Source: an uncultured Oxalobacter sp. (GTDB taxonomy: Bacteria > Pseudomonadota > Gammaproteobacteria > Burkholderiales > Burkholderiaceae_D). Taken from it: a stretch of 64,000 nucleotides of DNA. The stretch lies in the NCBI GenBank assembly GCA_934277985.1, contig CAKQWF010000001.1, positions 477,612 to 541,611 on the forward strand, in the 5' to 3' direction. How positions within the stretch are numbered: the first letter of the stretch is position 1; each line of letters begins with the position of its first letter. Position numbers and translations under genes: made by a program. Positions 17,259-26,755 of this stretch are shown piece after piece. The notes under the pieces were generated by a model. It saw only the letters and a list, made by a program, of their open reading frames with translations. It searched no databases and was not told where the DNA came from.

Positions 17259-19529
17259 ATGCCTATCCAATCTGTATTCTGCAAGGTAGGCGTTTTCCGC
17301 CTGTCGGTTCTGTCGGCTGCGCTGGTGGTTGCGTTGCCTTCTTTTGCGGCATCAGGTAACCAGGTCATTTCGTCTTATTCGACGACGGACGATATGGAAA
17401 TTACGAGTGGTGCCTATAGTTTGACTTTCGGAAGCGGGGAAAAAGCCGATTTTGCCGTGTTCGCTCAGCAAAATGCCAGGATTGACATGCTGGGCAACAA
17501 TAATTTCATGACGGTCAATGCAAAGCCCGGCAATGTCGGGGTCGGTGTGGAAGCGCAGCCGGGATCGCGTGTGACGATCGGTAATGCCAATTCCAGTACG
17601 ACGATCAACGTTACCAGTGATACATGGATTATGGGGGTCAGGGCGGGGGGACCGGGCAATACCGGCGGTCAGGGTGCCTATGTGGAAATCAACGGAAAGA
17701 ATCTGACGGTCAATGCCGAATCGACAGGAACGGATCCGGGGGATACGGTATATGGCTTGTATGCGCAGAATGCTTCGACGAATGCTGCGGAAAATGAGCG
17801 GGCGACGCTGGTCGTCAATGCCGAGAATACGGTCATCAATGTCGCCAGCGGCGCCGAGGGAGCGGCTTCCGGTCTGGTTGCCATGTCGCAGGGTATCCTG
17901 AAGGTCAACGGCAATCTGGAAGTCAATGCCGATGACGCGATCGTGGCCCGCGGCGGTGCGATTGTCCGTGTCAACGAGGCAGGGGACAAGACCGTCAAAC
18001 TCAATGGCAATATCGATTTCAATTTCGACAAGGCGACTTCGGGGACGGTCGCCGATGCCGATGTGCTGGTCAATCTCAACGGCGCCGGTTCCTACTGGAA
18101 CGGCAATGCCGTGACGTCCTATGGTACCGGTCAGCCTGGCGATCCGGGGTATCTGGAAGTCAGCGGTCTGAAGTTGGGGCTGTCCAACGGGGCGCAGTGG
18201 AATCCGTCGCTGGTTTCCGAACACGGGGATACGACATCGGGATTGCAGACTGTGGCGATCAACGATTTGGCGATGAACGGCGGGGTCATCAATCTCAATC
18301 ACGGCAGTGCGCAGACGGTCAGGGTGGAAAATCTTTCCGGTACGGGCGGTACGGTCAATGTACGCGCCAGCACGGCAGACGGCACGCAGTTCGATATGGG
18401 CAAGCTGGCGGTCGATCAGGTCAGCGGTGATGCCCGCATGGCGGTGAATTTCACCGGTATCACGGCCGATGATGTGAAGGATATGACGGGGCTGAAAGAT
18501 GCGGTGCAGGTTACGGGAACCGGAAGTACCGGCAGCCTGACGCAGTTGCAGAGCGTTCAGGAAGGTATCGTCAACGGGGCGATGACGCAGGTCGTGGACG
18601 GTACGGGCAATGTCGTTTCGCAAAGCGAGGCGAAGAATACGGGTACGGATGCGCTGCAAATGATCAGCGCGATGAATTTCCTGACGTTCCGTGCGCAGAT
18701 GAACGATGTGTCGAAGCGGATGGGCGATTTGCGCACGATGCCGCAGGCAGATGGCATGTGGGCGAGAGCGATTGCAGGTCAGAGCGAATACAAGAACATC
18801 CACAATACGTACCAGACCTTGCAGATCGGCGCGGACAAGCGTATCGGCGATTTTTATGTGGGTGCCACGGCCAGTTATACGGACGGTGACGGTTCGCTGG
18901 AAAACGGTTCGACTGACGACAAGAATTACAGTTTCGGTCTGTACGGCGGCTGGATGGGTGAAAGCGGCCAGTATGTGGACGTGATCGTGAAGCGGCACAA
19001 GCTCCAGAGCGAATACGATATTTATTACCAGAATGGTGCATCCGGTTCGGGCAGTATGGATACCTGGGGTACCAGCGTGAGTGTGGAATACGGCTGGCGT
19101 CTCGGACTGGGGGATAGCGGTTATTATGTCGAGCCGCAGGCGGAATTGATGCTGGGGCATTTGAGCGGGACGAGCTATACCAACCATACGAATCTGGGCA
19201 ATGCTCGCGTCAAACAGGATGGTATCGATACGGTGGTGGGCCGTCTGGGTGTCGCGGCGGGCTGGGTATCGCCGGACAAGACCGGCAGTGCGTATGTCCG
19301 CGCCAGTGTGTTGCATGACTGGGAAGGCGAGGCCAAAACGCGGGTCAGCATGAACGGTCGCAGCATGAGCGAGACGGAAGATATGGGCGGTACCTGGGGT
19401 GAATTCGCACTGGGCGGTACGTTCAATATCAACAAGAGTCTGGCGGCTTATGGTGAAATCGAAACGACTGCCGGTAATCCGGTCAGAACCACGTATCAGG
19501 TATCAGGCGGTATCCGGTACAGTTTCTAG
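17259..19529 (+). CDS. Autotransporter (type Va) with passenger and beta-barrel
   Basis: The product has 756 residues. The N-terminus is a signal peptide (LSVLSAALVVALPSFAAS, cleavage near residue 30). Residues ~35-470 form a Gly-, Asn- and Thr-rich passenger with repeated short beta strands (VNAES, INVAS, LNGNI patterns), as in pertactin-like beta helices. Residues ~490-756 are the outer-membrane barrel, from MWARAIAG to the terminal GIRYSF, whose last Phe is the BAM-recognition residue. No protease triad or lipase motif is visible in the passenger, so an adhesin-like role is the likeliest inference. ATG 17259 is preceded by aagga. Confidence 0.9.
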   Translation: MPIQSVFCKVGVFRLSVLSAALVVALPSFAASGNQVISSYSTTDDMEITSGAYSLTFGSGEKADFAVFAQQNARIDMLGNNNFMTVNAKPGNVGVGVEAQPGSRVTIGNANSSTTINVTSDTWIMGVRAGGPGNTGGQGAYVEINGKNLTVNAESTGTDPGDTVYGLYAQNASTNAAENERATLVVNAENTVINVASGAEGAASGLVAMSQGILKVNGNLEVNADDAIVARGGAIVRVNEAGDKTVKLNGNIDFNFDKATSGTVADADVLVNLNGAGSYWNGNAVTSYGTGQPGDPGYLEVSGLKLGLSNGAQWNPSLVSEHGDTTSGLQTVAINDLAMNGGVINLNHGSAQTVRVENLSGTGGTVNVRASTADGTQFDMGKLAVDQVSGDARMAVNFTGITADDVKDMTGLKDAVQVTGTGSTGSLTQLQSVQEGIVNGAMTQVVDGTGNVVSQSEAKNTGTDALQMISAMNFLTFRAQMNDVSKRMGDLRTMPQADGMWARAIAGQSEYKNIHNTYQTLQIGADKRIGDFYVGATASYTDGDGSLENGSTDDKNYSFGLYGGWMGESGQYVDVIVKRHKLQSEYDIYYQNGASGSGSMDTWGTSVSVEYGWRLGLGDSGYYVEPQAELMLGHLSGTSYTNHTNLGNARVKQDGIDTVVGRLGVAAGWVSPDKTGSAYVRASVLHDWEGEAKTRVSMNGRSMSETEDMGGTWGEFALGGTFNINKSLAAYGEIETTAGNPVRTTYQVSGGIRYSF

Positions 19530-19568
19530 GACGATACCATCTCCGGCAGTAAACGGGCGGTGGCAGGC

Positions 19569-19604
19569 AACCCTGTTCCCATTTGACGGGAACAGGGTTT
19601 TTTC
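19569..19604 (+). terminator. Rho-independent terminator after the autotransporter
   Basis: A perfect 12-bp stem (aaccctgttccc at 19569-19580, gggaacagggtt at 19588-19599) with a 7-nt loop is followed by T residues, about 40 bp after the stop codon. Confidence 0.92.
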
Positions 19605-19637
19605 ATGGGAAAACGGGAGTCGGTGAAGGACGACGGG

Positions 19638-19730
19638 AATGCCTGTCGGACGGGCAGGGGGTGCAAGCTGTTGTCAGGCAAGGGAAAAGCCGTTTTGTTC
19701 ACGGGGTTGTCCACAGGAAACGGGGATAAG
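19638..19730 (+). repeat. Dispersed intergenic repeat, copy B
   Basis: This is the closest relative of the copy at 6246-6338, in the same orientation, collinear over about 93 bp and ending in ttgtccacaggaaacgggga. It lies in the 335-bp gap 19605-19939 between convergent genes; that gap holds nothing else I can support. Confidence 0.75.
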
Positions 19731-19939
19731 GTCGTCTCTGTCGCGGGATGCGCGTGTGTCGGGGCTGGTGGGGGGCGGCAGGTGCTGCCGGATGGTTTTT
19801 TCATGCCGTTGCATGGTGGCGGCGGTTTCGTGCGGGATGCTGTCTGTGTGGTTTTCAGGTTGTGTCAGGCGGTGCGGTGTGCGGGGATGATGGCGCAGAC
19901 GGGGCGCTTTTTCCGGACAGGGGGGCCGGAAGGTGGGGG

Positions 19940-20866
19940 TTATTCTGCGATCGGGGTCGTTTTGGTGGTGTCGGTGCCGGTTTGTGTGGTGCCGAGCAGG
20001 TCGTTGAGGGTGTTTTGTGCGTCGGCATCGCCTGCGATGGCGGCTTTCTGGAGCCAGTAACCGGCTTTGGCGATGTTTTTTTCGACGCCGATGCCCCGGT
20101 AGTAGAGGGTGCCGAGGAAGGTTTGGGCGTCTGTGTTGCCGCCTGTCGCCGCTTTTTCAAGCCATTCGGCGGCTTTTTGCGGGTCGCGTGTGGTGGCTTG
20201 TCCGGAGAAGTACATCATGCCGAGGGCGGCTTGTGCGTTGGCGTCGCCCCGTTCGGCGGCTTGCGAGAACCGGCGGAAGGCTTCTTCGGTGTTGGCCGGC
20301 AGTTCTTTGCCGTCCAGATACAGGATGCCGAGGAAGGTCGCGGCGTCGTTTTCGCCCTGGTCGGCGGCGCGTACCAGCCAGCGTTCGGCCTGTGTCATGT
20401 TCCGGAAGGTGCCGACGCCTTTGGCGTACATGATGCCGACGAGTGTCTGGGCGGGGGCGAAGTCTTGTTCGGCGGCCTTTTCAAACCATGTTTTGGCGGT
20501 CGTGAAGTCCTGTTCGACGCCCTGGCCACGGCTGTAGAGCATGCCGAGGAAGGTTTGGGCGTCCGCGCGTCCCTGGCGGGCGGCTTTTTCAAACCATTTT
20601 TTGGCTTTGCGGTAGTTTTGCGAAACGCCCAGTCCTTCCATGTACATCAGACCGAGGGCGGCTTGCGCTTTGGCGTTGCCTTTGATGGCGGCGCGCTTGA
20701 GCAGGGGGGCGGCTTCGTGGTACTGCTGGTTCTGGTACAGGCGTATGCCTTCGTTTTTTTCTTCGGCGGCGATGGCCGGTGTGGCGGCGGGCAGCAGGCA
20801 GCAGGCAAGGACAAGCCGCGAGGCCCATCGGGTGAACCGGTTGTTCGTGAAAATCGGGCGAAACAT
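19940..20866 (-). CDS. Secreted Sel1-repeat protein, copy 3
   Basis: The 308 residues comprise a signal peptide (LVLACCLLPAATPAIA, cleavage near residue 35) and seven consecutive Sel1-like repeats (LGLMYMEGLGV, LGMLYSRGQGV, VGIMYAKGVGT and so on), then a Thr-rich tail. ATG 20866 gives the signal peptide; an ATG 48 bp upstream is possible. It is closely related in layout to the copy at 59800-60699. It sits downstream of the frameshifted autotransporter on the same strand, 233 bp away. Confidence 0.85.
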   Translation of the reverse strand: MFRPIFTNNRFTRWASRLVLACCLLPAATPAIAAEEKNEGIRLYQNQQYHEAAPLLKRAAIKGNAKAQAALGLMYMEGLGVSQNYRKAKKWFEKAARQGRADAQTFLGMLYSRGQGVEQDFTTAKTWFEKAAEQDFAPAQTLVGIMYAKGVGTFRNMTQAERWLVRAADQGENDAATFLGILYLDGKELPANTEEAFRRFSQAAERGDANAQAALGMMYFSGQATTRDPQKAAEWLEKAATGGNTDAQTFLGTLYYRGIGVEKNIAKAGYWLQKAAIAGDADAQNTLNDLLGTTQTGTDTTKTTPIAE

Positions 20867-21099
20867 GGCGAAATCTTGTGTATGACGGTATTTCGTGTGT
20901 GGCGATGATAGCAAAGCGGACGCGTGGTTGCGTAGCGGTTGGGGCTAAAGTGTTGTTTTGCAGCCATATTTCATGATGGAAAAACGGTTTGCGATGAGGG
21001 GGAACGGATGGATGTGCCGGGCGGCGCGTGCCGGGGGATACGAAAGCGGACCCGGCGCCCGCCTGACGGCCGGTGCCGGTATCGTGGGATGGACGGTGT

Positions 21100-23492
21100 T
21101 CAGAAGGTGCTGCCGATTTCCGCCCAGATGATGTGGTCGGTGAAGTGGCTGCCGAATTCGCCGTTGTAACGCAGTGCGCCGGAGAAGTTGCCACGGGTGA
21201 TGCGCAGTCCGGCATCGACGATGCCGGATGTTCGGTCTTCGGTCAGGTTGGCGGTGTAGCGCTTGTCCATGAAGGTGAAGCCGGAATCCACATGGCCATC
21301 GGCGAGGTTTTGCCGGACACCGACGGCAAAAGTCGGCAGGAAGGTGTTGCCCGCGTGGGTGAAATGACCTCTCCAGCGGAGGTCGGCGGTGCCGTAAACC
21401 GCAGAAAAATCGCGTTTTTCGAAGTGCAGGTTCATGTCCTGGTTGGCGGTTTGTCGCCAGTTCGCGTCCATGGCGGGGTTGCGCATCCATGCCCATGCCA
21501 GTCCGATTTCCGGCGAAAGGGTCTGGCGTTCGGTCAGGGGGATGTCCCAGATGCTTTTGAGGCTGGCGAATACGCCGTATTCGGTTCGTTTGTCGTTTGC
21601 GTTGTCGCCTTCCATGGCGAAGCGGTAGTCGCTTCTCGAGACGGTTGCGCTTGTCTGTCCCTGGAGATGCCAGCCCGGCATGATGCTGTACCGGCCGTGC
21701 AGTCCGGCCATCCATGCGTGGCCATCCGATTTCAGGCCATGTCCGCCGACGGAGGTGTCGGTGTGTTCCAGTCCGGCGTGCCAGCCCAGGGTGAAGTTGT
21801 CGGCGAGCCGGCCGGTCGCGCCGAATATCAGGCCTTCACTTTCGGAGTGGCTGGAGGCCGAACCGGTCACGCGCGAGTGCTGGTAGTAGGGTTGTATGAA
21901 GAATGTCCAGTCGGATGCGGCCACGAGGGCGTCAAGCGCGTTGCCGAGCGTGCGGTTGAGCAGCCACATGCGGGCGGCAGCGCGGTGTACGGCGGCGCTG
22001 TTGGCGCCTTGTCCGTGGTTGTCTTCGGGTTCGATGGAGAGCGAGACTTGCTGGTTTCCGGCACCGGAAGCGCTGCTGCCGTAGAGTTGTGCCTTGAGCA
22101 TGGGCATGGCGCCGGCAATGGCGGCGTCAGGGACGTCGCTGCCGATGCCGCCTGTTACGGTGCCGTCGTTGTCGATCATGTCGGCGACGTTGTAGCGCTG
22201 GTTGAAGGCGAAACCGCTGGCGGCACTGCCGGGACGCAGGATGAGCCGGGTGTTGGCAAAATTCAGCGTGGAACCCGGACCGACGGCGATGGGCCGGCTG
22301 TCTGTATCGGTCCACTGGTTGGGCGAGAGGGTGACGGACCATGCCGTCAGGGTGGCGCTGCCGGTGGCGGAGCCGTCGGTATTGCCGATGGACAGTTCAT
22401 GGCTGCCGGTTCCGGTCGTGGTGATCGTGCCGGTGCTGGAGATGGTGATGTTTTGGCCCGTGACCAGAATGCCGTGCGCATTGTCGCCGGTGGTGATGAT
22501 GTTGCCGCTGTTCGTGACGCTGCCGCCGTCGCCGCTGATGGAAATCCCGTAGGCGTAGTCGCCCGATGTCGAGAGGGTGCCGGTGTTGGTGATGCGGCTG
22601 TTGTTGCCGGAAAGGGCGATGGTGGATGTTTCTGTTCCCGTTGTGGAAATCAGGCCGCTGTTGGTGACGGTGATGTTGTCGTCGTAGCCCAGTACGGGGT
22701 AGCTGTAATCCTGTGTGGTGGTGATGGTGCCGGTGTTGGAAAGTGTCGAACCGGTTTCGAGCATGACACCGGTGCCGTCGGCGCCGGTGACGTTGAGTGT
22801 TCCGTTCTGGTAGACGGTGGTTTGCGGGCCGGCTTCGATCGCGGTGCCGTACATGCCGGAGACGGAGATGGTGCCGGTGTTGGTGAAGGTGGTGCCGGTA
22901 CCGAAAATTTCCGCGCCTTTGCCGGAAGTGCCGCTGATGTTGATTTGTCCGGCGTTGGCGACGGTGCTGCCGGCGCCGTTGACGACGATGCCGGCGTTGT
23001 GCCGCTGTTGGCGGCATAAAGGCCTGAGCTGCTGATGTTGTTCAGGGTGATGGCACCGTCGTTGGTGAGGGTGCCGGATGTGCCGCTGATGGCCATGCCG
23101 TATCCGTAGGGCTGGTTCATGGTGATGGTGCCGGTCTTGCCGTTGGTCAGGTCGCTGCCGGATGTGGCGGTCATGCCGTAGGCGCGGTAACTGTTGCTGG
23201 TGATGGCGCCGTTGTTTTGCAGTGTCGAGTTGTCGCCGGCTGCCATGCCGTTGCCGGAAACGGTGATGGTGCCGTTGTTTTGCAGATCGAGGTTCGCCGA
23301 TCCGTCGCCGAAGGTACTGGTCAGGTTGCCGTTGTTGATCGTGGTGGTATTTCCCGGTCCCGGAAACAGACCGGCGATGAGGAATATGCCGGTGAGCAGG
23401 ACGGTTTTTTTCAGGGGAAACGGCAGGGACGGTGCGGAAAGCGAACGGTGTTTGTCCGGCAGGCCGGGTAAGGGGGCGTTATGGCTGGGCAT
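21100..23492 (-). pseudogene. Autotransporter interrupted by one frameshift
   Basis: The N-terminal frame starts at ATG 23492 with a signal peptide (KKTVLLTGIFLIAGLFPGPGN) and a run of N-N-G-x-I-T beta-helix repeats. Near 22996-23002 the frame breaks, and the same repeat pattern resumes one frame over (NAGIVVNGAG) and runs to the stop at 21100, ending in a full barrel with terminal Phe (EIGSTF). The span is 2393 bp, one base short of a multiple of three; adding one base in gttgtgccgc would restore 797 codons. It may be a real inactivation, phase variation or a base-calling error. Beyond this point the gene is intact. Confidence 0.82.
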
Positions 23493-23569
23493 GGCGGTTA
23501 TCCTTGGGAAATCAGGACGGGCGGGTACCGGATTATTATGATACCGGTTTTGGACGGGTTTTTCCGCAG

Positions 23570-23597
23570 AAAGCCGGATGCCATGCATCCGGCTTTT
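23570..23597 (-). terminator. Hairpin terminator between Sel1 gene and autotransporter
   Basis: An 11-bp inverted repeat (23570-23580 with 23586-23596, loop ccatg) has Ts on the plus side and a weaker T run on the minus side. It lies about 35 bp after the stop of the Sel1 gene and 78 bp upstream of the autotransporter start, so it likely separates the two transcripts. Confidence 0.7.
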
Positions 23598-23629
23598 CGT
23601 TTTTGCAACAGAATCCGGATGTTGCAGGC

Positions 23630-24292
23630 TTATTTCATGGTCTTGAGCAGTTTTTTGGCCTGGACGTTGCCGCCTTGCGCTGCCTGCTGGAGGTATTGCC
23701 GCGCCATCATGCTGTTTTGTTCGGTGCCGATGGCGTAGTAGTACATGCGTCCGAGGTAGCCGGCTGCGTCCGCATTGCCGCCTTTGGCGGCTTTTTCGAA
23801 GAGTTCGCGTGCCTTGCCGTAGTCTTGCGGAACGCCACCCAGTCCGTAGTAGTGCATGATGCCCATGGCCATCTGGGCTTCGGGTTCGTTCTGCGACAGG
23901 CCGGTATCCAGCGCTTCGCGGTATTCGGCGTAGTCTTTGCCGGTGGCCAGTTCGGGGTTGCTCATGGCGGCGAGGTTGCTTCTCGCCCAGGCATCGCCCT
24001 GTTTGGCGGCGAGTTTGTACCATTTCGCGGCGGTGGCGAGGTCGGTCTGGGTGCCGAAGCCGTGCTGGTACATGATACCCAGATAGGTTTGTGCCTGGTC
24101 GTTGCCGGTTTGCGCGACTTTGGTGAAGCAGGGGAGCGCCTGTTCGTACTGGCTCTGGTTGTAGTAGCCGATGCACTGGTTGAGCATGGTGTAGTGGTCG
24201 CCGGTCGCCGCTGCGGCGTTGCCTGAAATGAGAGCTGCCAGACCGGCGATGCCGGTCGCTGCGAGTGTGGTGCGGATGCTTTTTTGTGACAT
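23630..24292 (-). CDS. Secreted Sel1-repeat protein, copy 4
   Basis: The 220 residues comprise a signal peptide (TTLAATGIAGLAALISGNAAAA) and four or five Sel1-like repeats (LGIMYQHGFGT, MGIMHYYGLGGV, LGRMYYYAIGT). ATG 24292 has a good ribosome site, agagga, 6 bases upstream. The frame is open for a further 650 codons upstream, antisense to the metal ATPase gene, but that part has no signal peptide context and is a GC-rich shadow. It lies upstream of the frameshifted autotransporter. Confidence 0.85.
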   Translation of the reverse strand: MSQKSIRTTLAATGIAGLAALISGNAAAATGDHYTMLNQCIGYYNQSQYEQALPCFTKVAQTGNDQAQTYLGIMYQHGFGTQTDLATAAKWYKLAAKQGDAWARSNLAAMSNPELATGKDYAEYREALDTGLSQNEPEAQMAMGIMHYYGLGGVPQDYGKARELFEKAAKGGNADAAGYLGRMYYYAIGTEQNSMMARQYLQQAAQGGNVQAKKLLKTMK

Positions 24293-24500
24293 GGTTTTTC
24301 CTCTGGTTTGGGGTGGATGGACAGGTTTTTCGCCTGTTTTTCTTGCAGGATAGGGCAGGGATTCGGTGCTTGTTCTGATAAATGTTGAGTGTCGTGCAGA
24401 AAAATGGCGGCAGGGCTTGTGCCGGGCGGCGGGTTGTGGCACGGGCGGACGGGCGCTGGCACGGGAATGATTGACGGGGTTTGCGGACGGTATTAGGATG

Positions 24501-24540
24501 ACGGTATTGGTATAGGGGGTTGGGGTATAGGGTATATTGG
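24501..24540. promoter_or_regulatory. Probable CsoR operator/promoter region
   Basis: The segment just before the csoR-like gene is built of G-tracts between TAT words (ggtatagggggttggggtat and then agggtat). CsoR operators are typically GTAnnGGGGTA-like with long G runs, so this is the natural site for autoregulation. The exact operator and -10/-35 cannot be fixed by eye. Confidence 0.5.
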
Positions 24541-24556
24541 TTCGGAAGGAGTGGAT

Positions 24557-24838
24557 ATGAAGCAGTGTATGGATGTGGATGTGGATGCGGTGACGTTGCG
24601 GCTTAAACGGATCGAGGGACAGATCCGGGGAATTATCCGGATGATCGAGGAGGACAAGCCTTGCGAGGATATTCTGATTCAGATCGGTTCGGCAAAAGCG
24701 GCGTTGCACAAGACGGGCCAGATCGTGTTGCAGGGGCATATGCATCATTGTGTGCTGGACGGGATCGAGAGCGGTCGCAAGGATGAGACGATGGACAGGC
24801 TGTTTTCGGCGATCGAGCAGTTTTCGCGGATGGTCTAG
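24557..24838 (+). CDS. CsoR-family metal-sensing repressor
   Basis: The 93-residue all-helical repressor carries the CsoR copper-site signature at the canonical positions: Cys36 (EEDKPC), His61 and Cys65 (H-M-H-H-C). Numbering from ATG 24557 matches M. tuberculosis CsoR C36/H61/C65 exactly, which supports that start over the GTG at 24551. A ggaagga ribosome site precedes it. In the known system Cu(I) binding releases the tetramer from G-rich operators. The gene directly precedes a P1B-type ATPase, 9 bp apart, so it likely controls that exporter. Confidence 0.9.
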   Translation: MKQCMDVDVDAVTLRLKRIEGQIRGIIRMIEEDKPCEDILIQIGSAKAALHKTGQIVLQGHMHHCVLDGIESGRKDETMDRLFSAIEQFSRMV

Positions 24839-24847
24839 GCGGAGGCG

Positions 24848-26755
24848 ATGATGGAAGCGTTGTTCCGGTTGTGTACGCGTCCGGCGATGACGGTGGCCGG
24901 CGGGGTGTTGCTGGCGGCAAGTCTGGCGGCGATGCTGGCTGGATGGTCCTGGCCTCTCGATCCGGCATGGGGGACGGTGGCGGTTTGCGGGTTTCCGCTG
25001 GTGTATCTGGCAGTGGCGCGGCTGGTGCGTGACCGGCAGATTTCGTCTGCCTTGCTGATTTCGGTGGCGATGGCGGCTTCCATTGCGATCGGGGAGTTGT
25101 TCGCGGCCGGCGAGGTGGCGTTCATCATGGCGATCGGGGAATGGCTTGAGGACAGGACGGTGGAACGGGCGCAAAAGGGTTTGCGCCGCCTGTTCGATCT
25201 GGTGCCGGCTACGGCGCGGCGCGTGACGGACGGGGGGGAGTCGGTCGTCGCCGCCGATACGCTGAAGGTGGGGGATACGGTGCGCCTGTTGCCGGGTGAG
25301 GCGGTGCCTGCCGACGGGGTGATCGTCTCGGGCATGACGTCGCTGGATCAGTCGGTGATGACGGGCGAGTCGTTGCCGGTGGACAAGTCGGTGGGTGACG
25401 AGGTGTTTTGCGGGACGGTGAACCGGTTCGGGACGGTTGATATCCGGGTGACGAAGACGGGGGATGACGCTTCGTTGCGCAAGCTGATCCGGCTGGTCGA
25501 GGAAGCGCAGGAACGGCAGGCGCCGATGCAGCGGATCGTGGATCGCTGGGCGCAATGGCTGGTGCCTGCGGCGATGGTTATCGCGGTGGTGGCGTATCTG
25601 GTGACGTCCGATATCGTTCGCGCCGTGACGGTGCTGGTGGTGTTTTGTCCGTGCGCGCTGGTGCTGGCGACGCCGACTTCGATTATGGCGGCGGTCGGCC
25701 AGGCGGCGAAGAACGGGGTGATCGTCAAGTCGGGCGAGGCGCTGGAGCGGATGGGGCAGGTCGATCTGGTGGCGTTCGACAAGACGGGGACGCTGACGTC
25801 GGGGTTGTTGGCGGTGTCGGATGTTTTTCCGTGTTTGCCGGACTGGACGGAAAGGGATGTGCTGGCGCTGGCGGCTTCGGCGGAGGCGCGTTCGGAGCAT
25901 CCGCTCGGTCAGGCGATCGTGGCGTGTGCGCGGCTGCGGGGTGTCACGATGGAGACGGTGTCGGATTTTGTAATGGAGCCGGGCCGGGGAATCCGGGGGC
26001 GTGTCGGGGATCGTGCGGTTTTGTGCGGTACGGCGGCGTTTGCGGAACAGTGCGGCATGATGGTTCCGGATGTGGCAGTCGCGGCGCTGGAAAGGTTCCG
26101 GCGGCAGGGAAAGGCGGCGGTGCTGGTGATGGCGGACGGTCGGGCCACCGGTGTGGTCGCGTTGTCGGATACGGTGCGTCCGCAGGCGCGTCAGGTTGTG
26201 GAAGCCTTGCGGCGGGATGGTATCGAAACGGTGTTGCTGACGGGGGATCATGCGCAGACGGCGGAATATGTCGCGCGGCAGGTCGGGGTGGATACGGTGT
26301 ATGCGGAATTGCTGCCGGAGCGGAAAGCGGCACAGGTGGAACGTTTCCGGCAGGACGGTCGGGTGGTGTGCATAGTCGGCGATGGGGTGAACGATGCGCT
26401 GGCGCTGGAAACGGCGGATGTCGGGGTGGCGATGGGAACGATGGGAAGCGATCTGGCGGTCGAGGCGGCGGATATCGCCCTGATGGGGGATGATCCCGGA
26501 CGGATCGCGTATCTGAAACGCCTGTCGCGGGCGACGGTGTCATCCATCCGGTTCAATATCACCTTGTCCATGGCGATCAATGCGGTGGCGATCGTTTTGT
26601 CGGTCATGGGGGTGCTGGGGCCGATTTCCGGGGCGCTGGTTCACAATGTCGGGTCGGTGCTGGTGGTGTTGAATGCCGCGCTGCTTTATGACCGCCGTTT
26701 CGATGACGGGGAACAGGCGGCGGGTGAGGCGTTGCCTGCGGCGGGCGGGCGTTGA
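24848..26755 (+). CDS. P1B-type heavy-metal-translocating ATPase
   Basis: The 635-residue efflux pump has all catalytic motifs: TGES at 172-175 (actuator), CPC at 267-269 in the transport helix, DKTGTLT with Asp311 as the phosphorylated residue, SEHP with His351, and GDGVND at 511-516. It has no N-terminal CxxC metal-binding domain. The CPC would suit Cu(I) or Zn(II)/Cd(II), but the last helix pair reads GPISGALVHNVGS, not the classic Cu(I) set (Tyr-Asn / Met-Ser-Ser), so the metal is uncertain; the CsoR neighbour favours Cu(I). The start is at tandem ATG 24848/24851, 9 bp after the csoR stop, which indicates an operon. Confidence 0.9.
   Translation: MMEALFRLCTRPAMTVAGGVLLAASLAAMLAGWSWPLDPAWGTVAVCGFPLVYLAVARLVRDRQISSALLISVAMAASIAIGELFAAGEVAFIMAIGEWLEDRTVERAQKGLRRLFDLVPATARRVTDGGESVVAADTLKVGDTVRLLPGEAVPADGVIVSGMTSLDQSVMTGESLPVDKSVGDEVFCGTVNRFGTVDIRVTKTGDDASLRKLIRLVEEAQERQAPMQRIVDRWAQWLVPAAMVIAVVAYLVTSDIVRAVTVLVVFCPCALVLATPTSIMAAVGQAAKNGVIVKSGEALERMGQVDLVAFDKTGTLTSGLLAVSDVFPCLPDWTERDVLALAASAEARSEHPLGQAIVACARLRGVTMETVSDFVMEPGRGIRGRVGDRAVLCGTAAFAEQCGMMVPDVAVAALERFRRQGKAAVLVMADGRATGVVALSDTVRPQARQVVEALRRDGIETVLLTGDHAQTAEYVARQVGVDTVYAELLPERKAAQVERFRQDGRVVCIVGDGVNDALALETADVGVAMGTMGSDLAVEAADIALMGDDPGRIAYLKRLSRATVSSIRFNITLSMAINAVAIVLSVMGVLGPISGALVHNVGSVLVVLNAALLYDRRFDDGEQAAGEALPAAGGR

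Noticed and set aside
17352..19316. 654-codon open frame antisense to the autotransporter
   Set aside because: It mirrors the coding bias of the autotransporter, has an improbable His/Ile/Arg composition and no start signals, while the plus strand encodes clear signal peptide, passenger and barrel.
21073..23019. 648-codon plus-strand frame over the frameshifted autotransporter
   Set aside because: It is the complement of Gly-/Thr-rich repeats with no protein signature.
24293..26251. Long open frame antisense to the metal ATPase, continuous with the Sel1 gene
   Set aside because: It is rich in Arg, His and Pro, as is usual for the complement of a GC-rich gene; the Sel1 gene has its own signal peptide and ribosome site at 24292.
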